Assembly (NCBI RefSeq): GCF_001045555.1
Contig: NZ_LFBU01000001.1
Location: 1,550,001-1,614,000 of the forward strand
Direction of reading: 5' to 3'
DNA length: 64,000 nucleotides
Source: Marinobacter subterrani
Lineage (GTDB): Bacteria; Pseudomonadota; Gammaproteobacteria; Pseudomonadales; Oleiphilaceae
Part shown: in pieces, positions 1-6,877 of the stretch
Position numbering within the stretch: position 1 is the first letter of the stretch
How the letters are laid out: the number at the start of each line of letters is the position of its first letter
Made by a program: the position numbers and the translations under genes
The notes under the pieces: model-generated
Seen by the model: the letters and a program-made list of their open reading frames with translations, nothing else
Told to the model about the DNA's origin: nothing
Databases searched by the model: none

Positions 1-128
1 TATTCGCAGCCATCGCAGACGCAAGACTGGTTGAAAGCCAGAACCTTTGCCTGCCGGAATGATTCGGCGAAAACGAGAGCCGCTCCATCAATGGGTTCGC
101 CAGCGTGCATCATGTAGGCTTTAAGCAT
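1..128 (-). CDS. partial small phage early protein, unknown
   Basis: This is the 5' part of a leftward gene that runs off the window. Its ATG (126-128) follows a clear Shine-Dalgarno (AGGAG) and sits 9 bases after the stop of the full-length upstream reading frame. The 42 visible residues begin MLKAYMMHAGEPIDGAAL and end in a Cys pair (CVCDGCE), so a small zinc-binding fold is possible. It is the last visible gene of the early operon. Function unknown. Confidence 0.6.
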   Translation of the reverse strand, partial: MLKAYMMHAGEPIDGAALVFAESFRQAKVLAFNQSCVCDGCE

Positions 129-137
129 TTCTATCTC

Positions 138-500
138 CTACCAGGCAAATTCAGGCCGCACTGGCGGAAGCCACAAGTGCCGCATGTTTGCATCTTTGAT
201 CAGCCGGCTATCCTCCGGGAAAACCTCGAGGGCCAGCCACTAACCGAAACCGCATTCCTTCTTGATCTGCTGAAGCTCATCCCAGGTAATGCCGTCCTTC
301 CACTTCCCGCCGGCCTTTCGCTTAACCCGGTTCACACTCAGCCGGCAATAGCCGCCCCGCTCTGCGAACACCTGGACCATGAACTTTTTGCTGACCAGAA
401 CCCGAATCGGTTTGTTGTTGCCCCGGTAAACGGGCCAGCGTTCTTCTGGAAGCTCGGTCAGCTGGCGGGGCAGCGGATCGAGTAACGTTTTTTGGCTCAT
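138..500 (-). pseudogene. DUF7694-like phage protein interrupted by an in-frame amber codon
   Basis: The frame opens at ATG 498-500 (overlapping the upstream stop) and encodes 86 residues ending KKECGFG, then meets TAG at 240-242. The same frame continues for 33 codons (WLALEVFPEDSRLIKDANM, then RHLWLPPVRPEFAW) to TAG at 138-140. From memory, proteins of this phage family (DUF7694) carry a C-terminal ANMRHLW motif in exactly this position, so the sequence after the stop looks like conserved coding sequence. The full-length frame also leaves only 9 bases before the next ATG, matching the tight spacing of this operon, while the short form leaves a 111-base gap. It may be a single-base nonsense mutation, a sequencing error, or amber readthrough. 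Family assignment is from recall only. Confidence 0.7.
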
Positions 501-1726
501 TGGTCACGCCCCGCCCTGTCGGCTTCGTCGGCTTGCTGGCGGAGTCGTTGGGCAACGTGAGCAGCTGCAGTGCCTATGATTTGTTTCTGAGAAGTCCAGG
601 GGATCTGGAAGTCCTGAGCGTAGGTGACGTCGCCCCCGCAAACCTCGCAGTCATTGTCCGGCTCGTCGAAGTAGCAAGCGCTGCAAGTCATTTCCTCTGT
701 GAATTTAAAGCTGCCCAGCATTTCAGCTTTCATTTCAGAAGTTGGCTTTATCGCCTCAACTGCCTCTGCCTGCTTCCGCAAAATAAATGGGTCGGGGTCG
801 GCTCCGATGCCTTTCGTTATGAGCTCGTACATTTCCTTGCTCAAATTGCCCGCATCCTTCAGGGCCACGGCAATGTTTTCCAGAACGTCAGATTGGACTG
901 CAACCATTGCCTCGGCTGATTCGAGCTGACCTCTCAAAGCTTCAACTTCTCCCCCAGAAGCCACCTCAGCGCCTTTGGCTGATTGTGCTCGATTGTTCCA
1001 AAGCTCGACGGCATAGGCTGTATTTGCGTTTTGAACTGCAATCTCAGCAGGGCATCGATAACAGCCAACAGTGCCCCCAGCACCGCCAACATCAGAGGAA
1101 CCGCAGAACGGGCATGGCAGAGGATCGGATTTAGGCTCAGTTTCTGGAGGCTTGGGATCGTCTTTAAGATGCTCATCATTGAGGCGCCGTTCTTCCTCCA
1201 TTGCTCCGAGAGCATCTCCAATAGGTACATCAGGCCCCTCAAACAGCGGGTCAATGTCCCTCTCCGGAACAGGCTTGGTACCGCCATCAATGTCGGCACC
1301 ATCCTCTGAGTCCGCTGGCTCATTGAATCCGCACTCGTTGCAGTACAAAGCATCGCAATATGGATCGGCTGGGTTCGCCTGAGTCATCTTTGCCCCGCAG
1401 TCTGGGCAGCTGTAATCAGAGGTATGTTCGGCTGGCGGATCTTCACCTTTATCGCTTTCCAGCCAGGTAACTCGGCCAAGGTCAGAGACCGCTGCCCAAG
1501 CTCCTGCCTCGTTCTTCACCAGCACGCCATGAACGGTAGCGCCCATCTGCTCGAGCTTCTTTTGTGCGATGCTGGACAGGCCGCCGCCGGCTGAAGCCAT
1601 GGCCGATTGCAGCGCTTCGTATTCGTCCTGCCACAGCCGGAAGATTGCTCGGCCTTCCTCGTCTTTAGCGAACTGGTCGAACTCGTGGTTTAGCACGAAG
1701 TCTCGGAATTCGTGGTGTTTGCTCAC
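497..1726 (-). CDS. multi-zinc-ribbon phage protein with Lar-like domain
   Basis: A 409-aa early protein. I place the start at GTG 1724-1726, which overlaps the upstream stop as GTGA and follows GAGAGG. The longer frame back to 1933 would overlap the whole upstream gene. It has at least three Cys clusters: CPDCGAKM...CNECGF near residue 110, LPCPFCGSSDVGG...CYRCP near 205, and CSACYFDEPDNDCEVCGG near 355. The middle cluster, with its following WNNRA, resembles the Lar/restriction-alleviation zinc ribbon common in phage early genes. The remainder is acidic and probably linker. It may counter host restriction or bind nucleic acid; that role is inferred from the ribbon alone. Confidence 0.7.
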   Translation of the reverse strand: MSKHHEFRDFVLNHEFDQFAKDEEGRAIFRLWQDEYEALQSAMASAGGGLSSIAQKKLEQMGATVHGVLVKNEAGAWAAVSDLGRVTWLESDKGEDPPAEHTSDYSCPDCGAKMTQANPADPYCDALYCNECGFNEPADSEDGADIDGGTKPVPERDIDPLFEGPDVPIGDALGAMEEERRLNDEHLKDDPKPPETEPKSDPLPCPFCGSSDVGGAGGTVGCYRCPAEIAVQNANTAYAVELWNNRAQSAKGAEVASGGEVEALRGQLESAEAMVAVQSDVLENIAVALKDAGNLSKEMYELITKGIGADPDPFILRKQAEAVEAIKPTSEMKAEMLGSFKFTEEMTCSACYFDEPDNDCEVCGGDVTYAQDFQIPWTSQKQIIGTAAAHVAQRLRQQADEADRAGRDQ

Positions 1727-1998
1727 AGCAACCTCTCCTGTATTGCAGTTCTCGGCTCCGGCCTGTTGGTCACGTCCACCAGGTGAACGAACGGCTCCGG
1801 CTCGTGGCTGTTGCATATCTCGGTGGCGAACACCTCGGCGCCGTGCAGATCGCACCTGCCCCAGGGTGTGCGTGTTGGTTTTGGTGCGCTGGCGTAGCGG
1901 GCCTTGAAGGGGCAGTGCTTGTCCTCGTCCCACCCGACCGGCTTATAGTGTTCGCAGCTATCACAGGCCCGGGGCATCTGTATAAGTGACTGGCTCAC
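1723..1998 (-). CDS. small Cys-rich phage protein, unknown
   Basis: A 91-aa protein starting at GTG 1996-1998 behind a good Shine-Dalgarno (AAGGAG, 6 bases away). The motif CDSCEHYKP near residue 12, followed by HCPFKARYA and WGRCDLHGAEVF, gives four or more Cys/His and suggests one zinc site. The C-terminus overlaps the next gene's start by 4 bases (GTGA), so the two are translationally coupled. I do not recognise a named family. Confidence 0.65.
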   Translation of the reverse strand: MSQSLIQMPRACDSCEHYKPVGWDEDKHCPFKARYASAPKPTRTPWGRCDLHGAEVFATEICNSHEPEPFVHLVDVTNRPEPRTAIQERLL

Positions 1999-2001
1999 GG
2001 C

Positions 2002-2361
2002 CTACTCCTTGAACCCGAAGGTGCATTGCTCTGCCGCAATGGCCCGGCGGATGTCCTCGTTGGTGTTGAAAGTCAGCACCAGGGCCCGGTAATAATTGTG
2101 CAGATCGCCAGCCTCGTTGATCTGAATGTTGCCCATGACCTCCAGTCCGGCATGTGGTAGCTTTGCCTCACTGGCCATCTCTGCCCGTGCAGCTTCTTTC
2201 CCGGCGTCATAGGCCTTGTGCGCCATCCAGTACACATACCGAAAGTTGGCCCCGCTGGTGCGGTTCATGAGTGCGTCGTCGCCATCCTTCTTCCACCATG
2301 CATCGAATTCCGCTGACGCCTTTGGTGCATCTGGGTTATACACTTCCTCGAAATCACTCAC
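2002..2361 (-). CDS. hypothetical phage protein
   Basis: About 119 aa. I prefer GTG 2359-2361, preceded by GAGGTG and overlapping the upstream stop; an ATG at 2371-2373 in the same frame is the alternative. Visible sequence is VSDFEEVYNPDAPKASAEF and later AHKAYDAGKEAARAEM, a largely helical, soluble, acidic protein with no Cys cluster and no membrane segment. Similar short proteins with FRYVYWMAHKAYDAG-like stretches occur in phage early regions, but I cannot assign a role. Confidence 0.65.
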   Translation of the reverse strand: MSDFEEVYNPDAPKASAEFDAWWKKDGDDALMNRTSGANFRYVYWMAHKAYDAGKEAARAEMASEAKLPHAGLEVMGNIQINEAGDLHNYYRALVLTFNTNEDIRRAIAAEQCTFGFKE

Positions 2362-2653
2362 TTTCCACCTCATGTTCACGTGGCTTTCCGCGCAGGCACT
2401 TACCATCCGGACCCATATCGAACGGGCAGTTACAGTCGGGATAGCTGCACACATTTTCTTTTCGTGACATGTCACGATCTTTGTAAACCAGTGCCAGGAT
2501 GTACTCGGTCTGGTCGTCGAACTCCCGAAGCCGGGCCGCCTCCTCGATCGCCGCCCGTTCGTTGGCGGCCAACTCCATCGTGAAAAGCTTCATGTCCAGG
2601 AACTTGTTCCGCTCACGCTGGCGGCGTTTACGTTCGGTTGGTGTCATGGCCAT
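2354..2653 (-). CDS. putative DNA-binding phage protein with C-terminal Cys motif
   Basis: 99 aa starting MAMTPTERKRRQRERN, a very basic N-terminal helix followed by a predicted helical pair (ELAANERAAIEEAARL). This layout resembles small ribbon-helix-helix or basic-helix proteins. The C-terminus has a Cys cluster (CSYPDCNCPFDMG..C). It abuts the upstream gene (stop at 2654) and overlaps the next start. The gene contains the 14-bp palindrome CGTGACATGTCACG at 2463-2476, which recurs at 10253-10266. DNA binding is inferred from basic composition. Confidence 0.6.
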   Translation of the reverse strand: MAMTPTERKRRQRERNKFLDMKLFTMELAANERAAIEEAARLREFDDQTEYILALVYKDRDMSRKENVCSYPDCNCPFDMGPDGKCLRGKPREHEVESE

Positions 2654-2881
2654 CTACATATCCCCCAGCACGTTGAGCGCCTTCCGGCCCGCCTTCATCA
2701 GGGCCTTTCTGTGGCTGATCTTCTGGATGCCGTTGGCGTTCATGTAGTGCAGCGTCTCGGCAACTTCAGTAAGTGTGCGGACCGGGCTGCTTCCGGCGTT
2801 CAACACCATGGACACCTCGCAATCATGGGCGGAAGAACCAATAATCATGGCCACCCTTTTCTTCTGTGCTTCCGTCAGCAT
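2654..2881 (-). CDS. hypothetical phage early protein
   Basis: 75 aa, MLTEAQKKRVAMIIGSSAHD at the N-terminus and basic at the C-terminus (SHRKALMKAGRKALNVL). Mostly helical by eye. The start overlaps the upstream stop by a few bases (2875-2881) and the stop abuts the next gene, as is usual in this operon. No recognised domain. Confidence 0.6.
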   Translation of the reverse strand: MLTEAQKKRVAMIIGSSAHDCEVSMVLNAGSSPVRTLTEVAETLHYMNANGIQKISHRKALMKAGRKALNVLGDM

Positions 2882-3066
2882 GCTTCCCTCTCCTCATTCT
2901 TCAGATGCTCCACCCACACTTGCCACTGCTCAGGCTGGAGCCATGTCCCGTCCTTCAGCACCACACAGCCGCTTGAATGGGCATAGGCCAGGCCGGTACT
3001 CTCGATGAGTTCGATAATCGCCTCAGCGCGATCCTCGTGGCTCAGATCAGTTACCTGCGTGTGCAC
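2875..3066 (-). CDS. hypothetical phage early protein
   Basis: About 63 aa from GTG 3064-3066, which has GAGG about 10 bases upstream; a TTG at 3073-3075 is the other possible start. Sequence includes LSHEDRAEAIIELIESTGLA and LKDGTWLQPEQWQVWVEHLK. Trp-rich and acidic, no Cys cluster. It overlaps the genes on both sides. Function unknown. Confidence 0.55.
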   Translation of the reverse strand: MHTQVTDLSHEDRAEAIIELIESTGLAYAHSSGCVVLKDGTWLQPEQWQVWVEHLKNEEREAC

Positions 3067-3307
3067 GGCGTACAATCCTCGCTATCCGGCTCACGGTATG
3101 GCGGCAACTCTCTGCAGAGTCCGGGCGCTTGTGCATCGGCATCCGGCGATCGAGCAGGCAGACCAGGATTTCCCGCTTCATGTGCCGGAGAATCCGCAGT
3201 TCGTTCTTCATCTCGGCCAGTTCCAGGAGCGCTTCCCGCTTGCTGGCTTCTGCCTTGTCCCGCTGGTCGTTCAGGCTGAGGATGGTTCTGGCTGTAGTTC
3301 CGTCCAT
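3047..3307 (-). CDS. coiled-coil phage early protein
   Basis: 86 aa from ATG 3305-3307, coupled to the upstream stop as TGATG. Residues about 10-50 (LNDQRDKAEASKREALLELA onward) have the heptad-like Leu/Ala/Glu pattern of a coiled coil; the C-terminus is very basic (HTVSRIARIVRRAHAGN). Another frame here (3051-3356) is a shadow. Function unknown. Confidence 0.6.
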   Translation of the reverse strand: MDGTTARTILSLNDQRDKAEASKREALLELAEMKNELRILRHMKREILVCLLDRRMPMHKRPDSAESCRHTVSRIARIVRRAHAGN

Positions 3308-3654
3308 CAGTGCACCCAACCTCTTCGAAATTCATCAACGAACCGGCCGGCCACATGTAGAAAATCCTGTTTGGTGTAGGCGCTCCATTTCTTGAGGTCT
3401 GCGATCACTTCCTGGAAGTAAGCCTTGCGGTTAATCAGCTGCCCGCCCGTGAGCGGCTTCGGTGAATCCAGGTAGTAAACCTCGCCAGCGCCCTTGCAGA
3501 CCTCGCAGTCTTTATCCAGCTCGCTGTCGCAGCAGGGGCACACGGAGTAGAAGTGGCCAAATCCATCGCACTCCTCACAGGGAACAGCAGGGTTCTCCTC
3601 CTCGAGGACCTGCTTTTTCGCCTCGCGCCACTGCTCATAGCTTGCAATCAACAT
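3307..3654 (-). CDS. DnaJ-type zinc-finger phage protein
   Basis: 115 aa. Residues about 23-58 hold four paired Cys motifs (CEECDGFG, CPCC, CEVCKGAGEVY) in the CxxCxGxG style of the DnaJ central zinc finger, followed by a helical C-terminal half (LINRKAYFQEVIADLKKWS). Phages often carry such isolated DnaJ-like fingers in early operons; their targets are unknown. The gene overlaps both neighbours by a few bases. Confidence 0.65.
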   Translation of the reverse strand: MLIASYEQWREAKKQVLEEENPAVPCEECDGFGHFYSVCPCCDSELDKDCEVCKGAGEVYYLDSPKPLTGGQLINRKAYFQEVIADLKKWSAYTKQDFLHVAGRFVDEFRRGWVH

Positions 3655-4271
3655 GTCAGCTCCCGTTTCCGTTTGTTCGCTGCCAGCTTGATCCTGGCCA
3701 GGTTGTGGAGAACATCGAAGCTCCCCTCTGGCGGGTTCTCCATGGCGAAGAACTTATTCAGGATCGCGTTCTCCGCCATGCTCACCAGCACCAGATTGTC
3801 CGGAGAGAAGTTCTGCTTATCACCATCCTTCAACCGCACAATGTGCTTTAGCGGTACCGGCCGGCCGTGGTATTCCTCCCACTTCATGACGTGCACGAAC
3901 TTCCAGTTCTTGCGGCTCATCCCTGGCGGCGCATCATCACGAACCTTTCGCTTCAGGTAGCCATCCTTGTCGACCGTCTCGGTACCAACCGGCACGGTCG
4001 TTTGCGGCTTGTGCCCGGGCCTGAACTGATTCTCAGCAACACGCCCGCCTGGCTGATAGCTGACGCCCTTGTTCCAGCTTGTTTGTCCTGGCCGAAAGCA
4101 CCCTGGCCTCTCTCGCTCCAGATATGCCGGAGACTTTTTCAGCCCCAACGTCTGCGCCCGATTCTTGATGGCGCTGTAGGAGCAGCCCATCACCTTGGCG
4201 ATCGTCCTGTTATTGGTCTCCGGGTACAGCGATCGCAGCCAGTAATCCCGTTGCTCATTCCAGGCCGCCAT
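3648..4271 (-). CDS. HNH endonuclease-like protein
   Basis: 207 aa. The N-terminal 45 residues look like a helix-turn-helix (NNRTIAKVMGCSYSAIKNRA). The C-terminal half has the pattern of phage HNH proteins: HVMKWEEYHGRPVPLKHIV then LKDGDKQNFSPDNLVLVS, where His and the DN..LV strand form the beta-beta-alpha metal site. This group combines a DNA-binding HTH with an HNH domain. Start at ATG 4269-4271. It may be a free-standing homing-type nuclease or an operon component; I cannot tell which. Confidence 0.75.
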   Translation of the reverse strand: MAAWNEQRDYWLRSLYPETNNRTIAKVMGCSYSAIKNRAQTLGLKKSPAYLERERPGCFRPGQTSWNKGVSYQPGGRVAENQFRPGHKPQTTVPVGTETVDKDGYLKRKVRDDAPPGMSRKNWKFVHVMKWEEYHGRPVPLKHIVRLKDGDKQNFSPDNLVLVSMAENAILNKFFAMENPPEGSFDVLHNLARIKLAANKRKRELTC

Positions 4272-4274
4272 GGT

Positions 4275-4496
4275 TCACTCCAGCATCTTCGGGCCGGTGG
4301 TCATGCCGTGCTCACGCTTGTACTTCTCGGCATCCAGGACAAGCCTCGCGTTGGAAACCACCTCTTTGCTGACGCCGGTGATCGCCTTGCTCCGCTCGAT
4401 CTCTTCCTCCAGAAGCTGGCCCTTCAGGTCTTCGTCACTCAGGCGTTCGAGCTGGGCAAAGAGGTGATCATTTAAATCAGACAGTTTGTTTTTCAC
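4275..4496 (-). CDS. conserved small phage protein
   Basis: 73 aa from GTG 4494-4496, with GGAGG 9 bases upstream. The longer frame back to 4559 would overlap the preceding gene. The sequence (KNKLSDLNDHLFAQLERLSD, then LLEEEIERSKAITGVSKEVV) is a pattern I recall as widespread in temperate-phage early operons of Gammaproteobacteria, of unknown function. Predicted all-helical. Confidence 0.65.
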   Translation of the reverse strand: MKNKLSDLNDHLFAQLERLSDEDLKGQLLEEEIERSKAITGVSKEVVSNARLVLDAEKYKREHGMTTGPKMLE

Positions 4497-4500
4497 GGGG

Positions 4501-4710
4501 TCATTCCTCCCTGGTTTCGTTTTCAATCTGCTCGAGGAGCTCTCGCTCCGTGGATTCACGTTCGATCTGCTTCAGGAGCTCGTCAGAATTCCTGACTGCC
4601 GCTTGGTAGGTGTTCAGCGGCGCGGCCCCCATCTTTGCCAGGCCGGTTAGATCCTTGAGCACCTGGTACAGCTCAGGTGCGTACTTTTGCTTTACTGCCA
4701 GCTCAGGCAT
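4501..4710 (-). CDS. hypothetical phage early protein
   Basis: 69 aa, MPELAVKQKYAPELYQVLKD at the start and a Glu/Arg-rich helical end (ESTERELLEQIENETREE). The start overlaps the end of csrA by 8 bases. Unknown function. Confidence 0.6.
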   Translation of the reverse strand: MPELAVKQKYAPELYQVLKDLTGLAKMGAAPLNTYQAAVRNSDELLKQIERESTERELLEQIENETREE

Positions 4711-4891
4711 GAGCCTTCTCCCGTCTCTTGCGCAGGTGGATTTCCTCGCGATCGACAGAGACTTTCTGGCTGGCGATCACGCCCATACGCACCTGAGCCC
4801 CGCGGTTATCGATGACCACAACCTTGATGGTCTCGCCTGATTCCGTCTCCATAACCAGGGCTTCGCCGGGCCTTCGCGTCAATATCAGCAT
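4703..4891 (-). CDS. csrA: CsrA family RNA-binding regulator, phage-encoded
   Basis: 62 aa, nearly the full length of bacterial CsrA. It begins MLILTRRPGEALVM, the hallmark beta-1 strand with the RNA-contacting Leu-Thr-Arg-Arg, and continues through ETIKVVVIDNRGAQVRMGV and KVSVDREEIH, matching CsrA strands 2-5 and the helix. CsrA dimers bind GGA motifs in mRNA leaders and block or stabilise translation. Here it sits in the middle of a phage early operon, coupled to its neighbours, so it would be made on induction from the left promoter. It could tune phage gene expression or redirect host Csr targets; both are inference. Confidence 0.93.
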   Translation of the reverse strand: MLILTRRPGEALVMETESGETIKVVVIDNRGAQVRMGVIASQKVSVDREEIHLRKRREKAHA

Positions 4892-4906
4892 CTGTACCTC
4901 CTCGAG

Positions 4907-5362
4907 TTATGCCGCGCCTGGGCCCGGCTGGGGAATTTCACGGATACGGGTCGGCATCCGGGCAACGTTGGACTGGGTCTCGCCAACTAAAACCTCCCAG
5001 CGCATGGCGCCTTCATAGGCGTTACCGCCGGTAGCCACCCATTGCTTGCCGGTGTCGTCCAGTGCGATGCAGCCAGGCTCCCAGCCACTGGGATGATCCA
5101 GCCACCGCCACCAGGCAACGGCCTTGCCTTTGAAAAAGATCACGTAGCCGCCGCTATCAACCTTGTCGTACTGCTTCCGGAAGATGGTCGACTGTCGCTT
5201 CATCTGGCTCAGCGATGACCGCCGCACGGCTCGTTCCTTGGGAACCGCCGTGTAGTTGCGCCCATCCCGGGCAAGCCTGAGCTCGCAGCCAATGGACTCC
5301 AGCGCCTGCATCATCTGGCCCTGGGTTACCTGCTCCGGCAGTTCGATGGTGAGAGTTGCCAT
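4907..5362 (-). CDS. hypothetical phage early protein
   Basis: 151 aa. The N-terminus (MATLTIELPEQVTQGQMMQA) is a beta strand plus helix; the middle has KGKAVAWWRWLDHPSGWEP, an aromatic-rich stretch, and the end is Pro/Gly-rich. No signal peptide, membrane segment or Cys cluster. The ATG 5360-5362 is preceded by GGAGAA. I do not recognise the family. Confidence 0.6.
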   Translation of the reverse strand: MATLTIELPEQVTQGQMMQALESIGCELRLARDGRNYTAVPKERAVRRSSLSQMKRQSTIFRKQYDKVDSGGYVIFFKGKAVAWWRWLDHPSGWEPGCIALDDTGKQWVATGGNAYEGAMRWEVLVGETQSNVARMPTRIREIPQPGPGAA

Positions 5363-5376
5363 GGTTGTTCTCCTGG

Positions 5377-5766
5377 TTAAGCGCGGTTTTCACGGATTGC
5401 GTTACGGCCAATCACATTGCGCACAGCTGGCGGCCGTGTGCCGGTCATCGGTGTGGGCCTGCTGCGCAGTGCGGGAAGTGTTGAGAAGGCCATGAGAGCC
5501 CATGCAAGCATCCGGGCCCGGAAAAGCCCCTGCATCCAGCCCTGGGAAATCAGATCCAGCCGCGTCAAGGCGTGAAACTGGTCCTTGGCCTCGTCCAGGT
5601 GCCACTCAACAGTGGCCGGGGAAATGCCCAGCTCCCTGGCAATCGCCTTGCTGCTCATGCCTCGGGCCGCCAGCTTCAAAACTTCAGCGCGGCGCGGTGG
5701 CAGCAGCGTGGTGTCCGCCAGCTCCACTTCCATTCGGGGGTAGGTTGGTTTTTGTCTTCTGCCCAT
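5377..5766 (-). CDS. LuxR/GerE-type HTH regulator, first gene of the left operon
   Basis: 129 aa from ATG 5764-5766 with GGGAG upstream; the frame runs on to 5808 but that would cross the promoter. Residues about 22-75 form a LuxR-type HTH: LPPRRAEVLKLAARGMSSKA then IARELGISPATVEWHL. The C-terminal part has a hydrophobic stretch (ARMLAWALMAFSTLPAL). There is no receiver or autoinducer domain. As the first gene after the repressor-controlled left promoter it sits where lambda places N, but it looks like a DNA-binding transcription factor. Its target is unknown. Confidence 0.8.
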   Translation of the reverse strand: MGRRQKPTYPRMEVELADTTLLPPRRAEVLKLAARGMSSKAIARELGISPATVEWHLDEAKDQFHALTRLDLISQGWMQGLFRARMLAWALMAFSTLPALRSRPTPMTGTRPPAVRNVIGRNAIRENRA

Positions 5767-5798
5767 GATGTTGTCTCCCTGATCAACGTTATGGCCAA

Positions 5799-5840
5799 AC
5801 AATAGCAACGCTATTATTAATATTCAATAGTAGCGCTATT
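5799..5840 (-). promoter_or_regulatory. left operator-promoter (OL/PL): two 15-bp dyads
   Basis: Two copies of the dyad AATAGnnnnnCTATT lie at 5801-5815 (AATAGCAACGCTATT) and 5826-5840 (AATAGTAGCGCTATT), with centres exactly 25 bp apart. On the minus strand a sigma70-like promoter fits: -35 TTGAAT (5822-5827), 17-bp spacer, -10 TATTGT (5799-5804). One operator overlaps the -10 by 4 bases and the other the -35 by 2. The same geometry recurs at the rightward promoter near 9.03 kb. It would repress the leftward early operon in the lysogen. Confidence 0.85.
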
Positions 5841-5936
5841 ATTTTTTCAAACCTTTTTGCTGACGCCAGCAAAATGGTAGCGCCGACCCTCCGGAAACTG
5901 CTTGCCGCCTTCACTTTCTGTATGCACAATAAGCTC

Positions 5937-6203
5937 ATGAACATTGACTTCGACCCCGCCAAGGATGCCGCCAACCGTGAAAAGCACGGCGTGGCCCTAT
6001 CCGAGGCCGAAAACATGGAATGGGACACGCTGTGGGCGTTCCCGGATGAACGGAAGCACTACGGGGAGGAGCGAATGGTGGGCTTTGCCTACATCGGGTT
6101 ACGGCTTTACTGCGTGGTGTATACCGACAGGGCCGATGCCCGCAGGGTTATCAGCCTTCGCAAGGCCAATACGCGGGAGATGAAACGCTATGCCGAAGCT
6201 TAA
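5937..6203 (+). CDS. brnT: BrnT-type toxin (RNase)
   Basis: 88 aa from ATG 5937, giving the canonical BrnT start MNIDFDPAKDAANREKHGVA. The rest has the RelE-like fold signature: DERKHYGEERMVGFAYIG, then VVYTDR and VISLRKANTREMKRYAE. BrnT is a ribonuclease toxin neutralised by BrnA. An upstream ATG at 5922 is possible. The gene overlaps brnA by 14 bases. It lies just right of the left operator cluster and points away from it. The pair could stabilise the prophage or act in defence. Confidence 0.9.
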   Translation: MNIDFDPAKDAANREKHGVALSEAENMEWDTLWAFPDERKHYGEERMVGFAYIGLRLYCVVYTDRADARRVISLRKANTREMKRYAEA

Positions 6204-6486
6204 ACGAGACATTATCTGGCCAACCGACGAAGAAGAGGCCGAAATCAACGCCGGCATTGCCGCCGATCCGGACACCTACGAGCTAACAGACGAAGAGTTC
6301 AAGCGGCTGCGCCCTATGGGGAGACCCAAGGCCGAGATCACTAAGGAGCGAATCACAATCCGCCTGTCGCCGGAGGTCGTGGAGACCTTCCGGGCCACGG
6401 GCAAGGGCTGGCAGTCGCGGATGGACAGAGCTCTGCGGGAGTACGTGCGGGAGCACAGCCAGTCAGACATTGAGCGGCTGGGATAG
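6190..6486 (+). CDS. brnA: BrnA-type antitoxin
   Basis: 98 aa. The N-terminal half (IIWPTDEEEAEINAGIAADP, ELTDEEFKRLRPMGRPK) is the toxin-binding acidic region of BrnA. The C-terminal half (ERITIRLSPEVVETFRATGK then GWQSRMDRALREYV) is the ribbon-helix-helix DNA-binding domain, which in known BrnTA systems autorepresses the operon. Translationally coupled to brnT by a 14-base overlap. Confidence 0.92.
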   Translation: MPKLKRDIIWPTDEEEAEINAGIAADPDTYELTDEEFKRLRPMGRPKAEITKERITIRLSPEVVETFRATGKGWQSRMDRALREYVREHSQSDIERLG

Positions 6487-6487
6487 C

Positions 6488-6877
6488 ATGCTGTTCCCGG
6501 TTTATGTACATACAGGCGACGACAACCACGCCCATGGCGCGGAAGTGCCGGACTTCCCCGGCTGCTTCTCTGCGGCGGACGGCTGGGACGAGCTGGCGGG
6601 CAACATCCAGGAGGCGGTAGAGCTGTACTGCGAGGATGAGGACATGGTGGTGCCCTCAGCGACCCCGCTGGAAAAGCTGATAAGCAATCCGGACTACCAG
6701 GGCGGAATCTGGATGATGGTAGATATCGACACCGGCAAGCTGAAAACTAAATCAGTTCGGCTGAACGTCAGCCTGCCGGAGGGGTTGTTGCGCCGGATTG
6801 ATGACGAAGCAAAGAGCCGGCACATGAGCCGGTCGGCCTTTCTGGCGATGTCTGCACAGCGGGAGCTGGGCGCCTGA
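6488..6877 (+). CDS. hicB: HicB-type antitoxin, without HicA
   Basis: 129 aa from ATG 6488, one base after the brnA stop, so it is the third gene of the operon. The N-terminal region (YVHTGDDNHAHGAEVPDFPG, then CFSAADGWDELAGNIQEAVE) is the HicB partial RNase H fold. The C-terminal region (VRLNVSLPEGLLRRIDDEAK, SRSAFLAMSAQ) is a ribbon-helix-helix. No HicA-like 60-aa double-stranded RNA-binding toxin is present on either side. It may be a solitary regulator, or may protect against a HicA elsewhere. It ends tail-to-tail with the next gene with no gap. Confidence 0.88.
   Translation: MLFPVYVHTGDDNHAHGAEVPDFPGCFSAADGWDELAGNIQEAVELYCEDEDMVVPSATPLEKLISNPDYQGGIWMMVDIDTGKLKTKSVRLNVSLPEGLLRRIDDEAKSRHMSRSAFLAMSAQRELGA

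Noticed and set aside
1727..1933. N-terminal extension of the zinc-ribbon gene at 497-1726
   Set aside because: It would overlap nearly all of the 1723-1998 gene, is Arg-rich nonsense, and the GTG at 1726 has a ribosome site and stop-start overlap.
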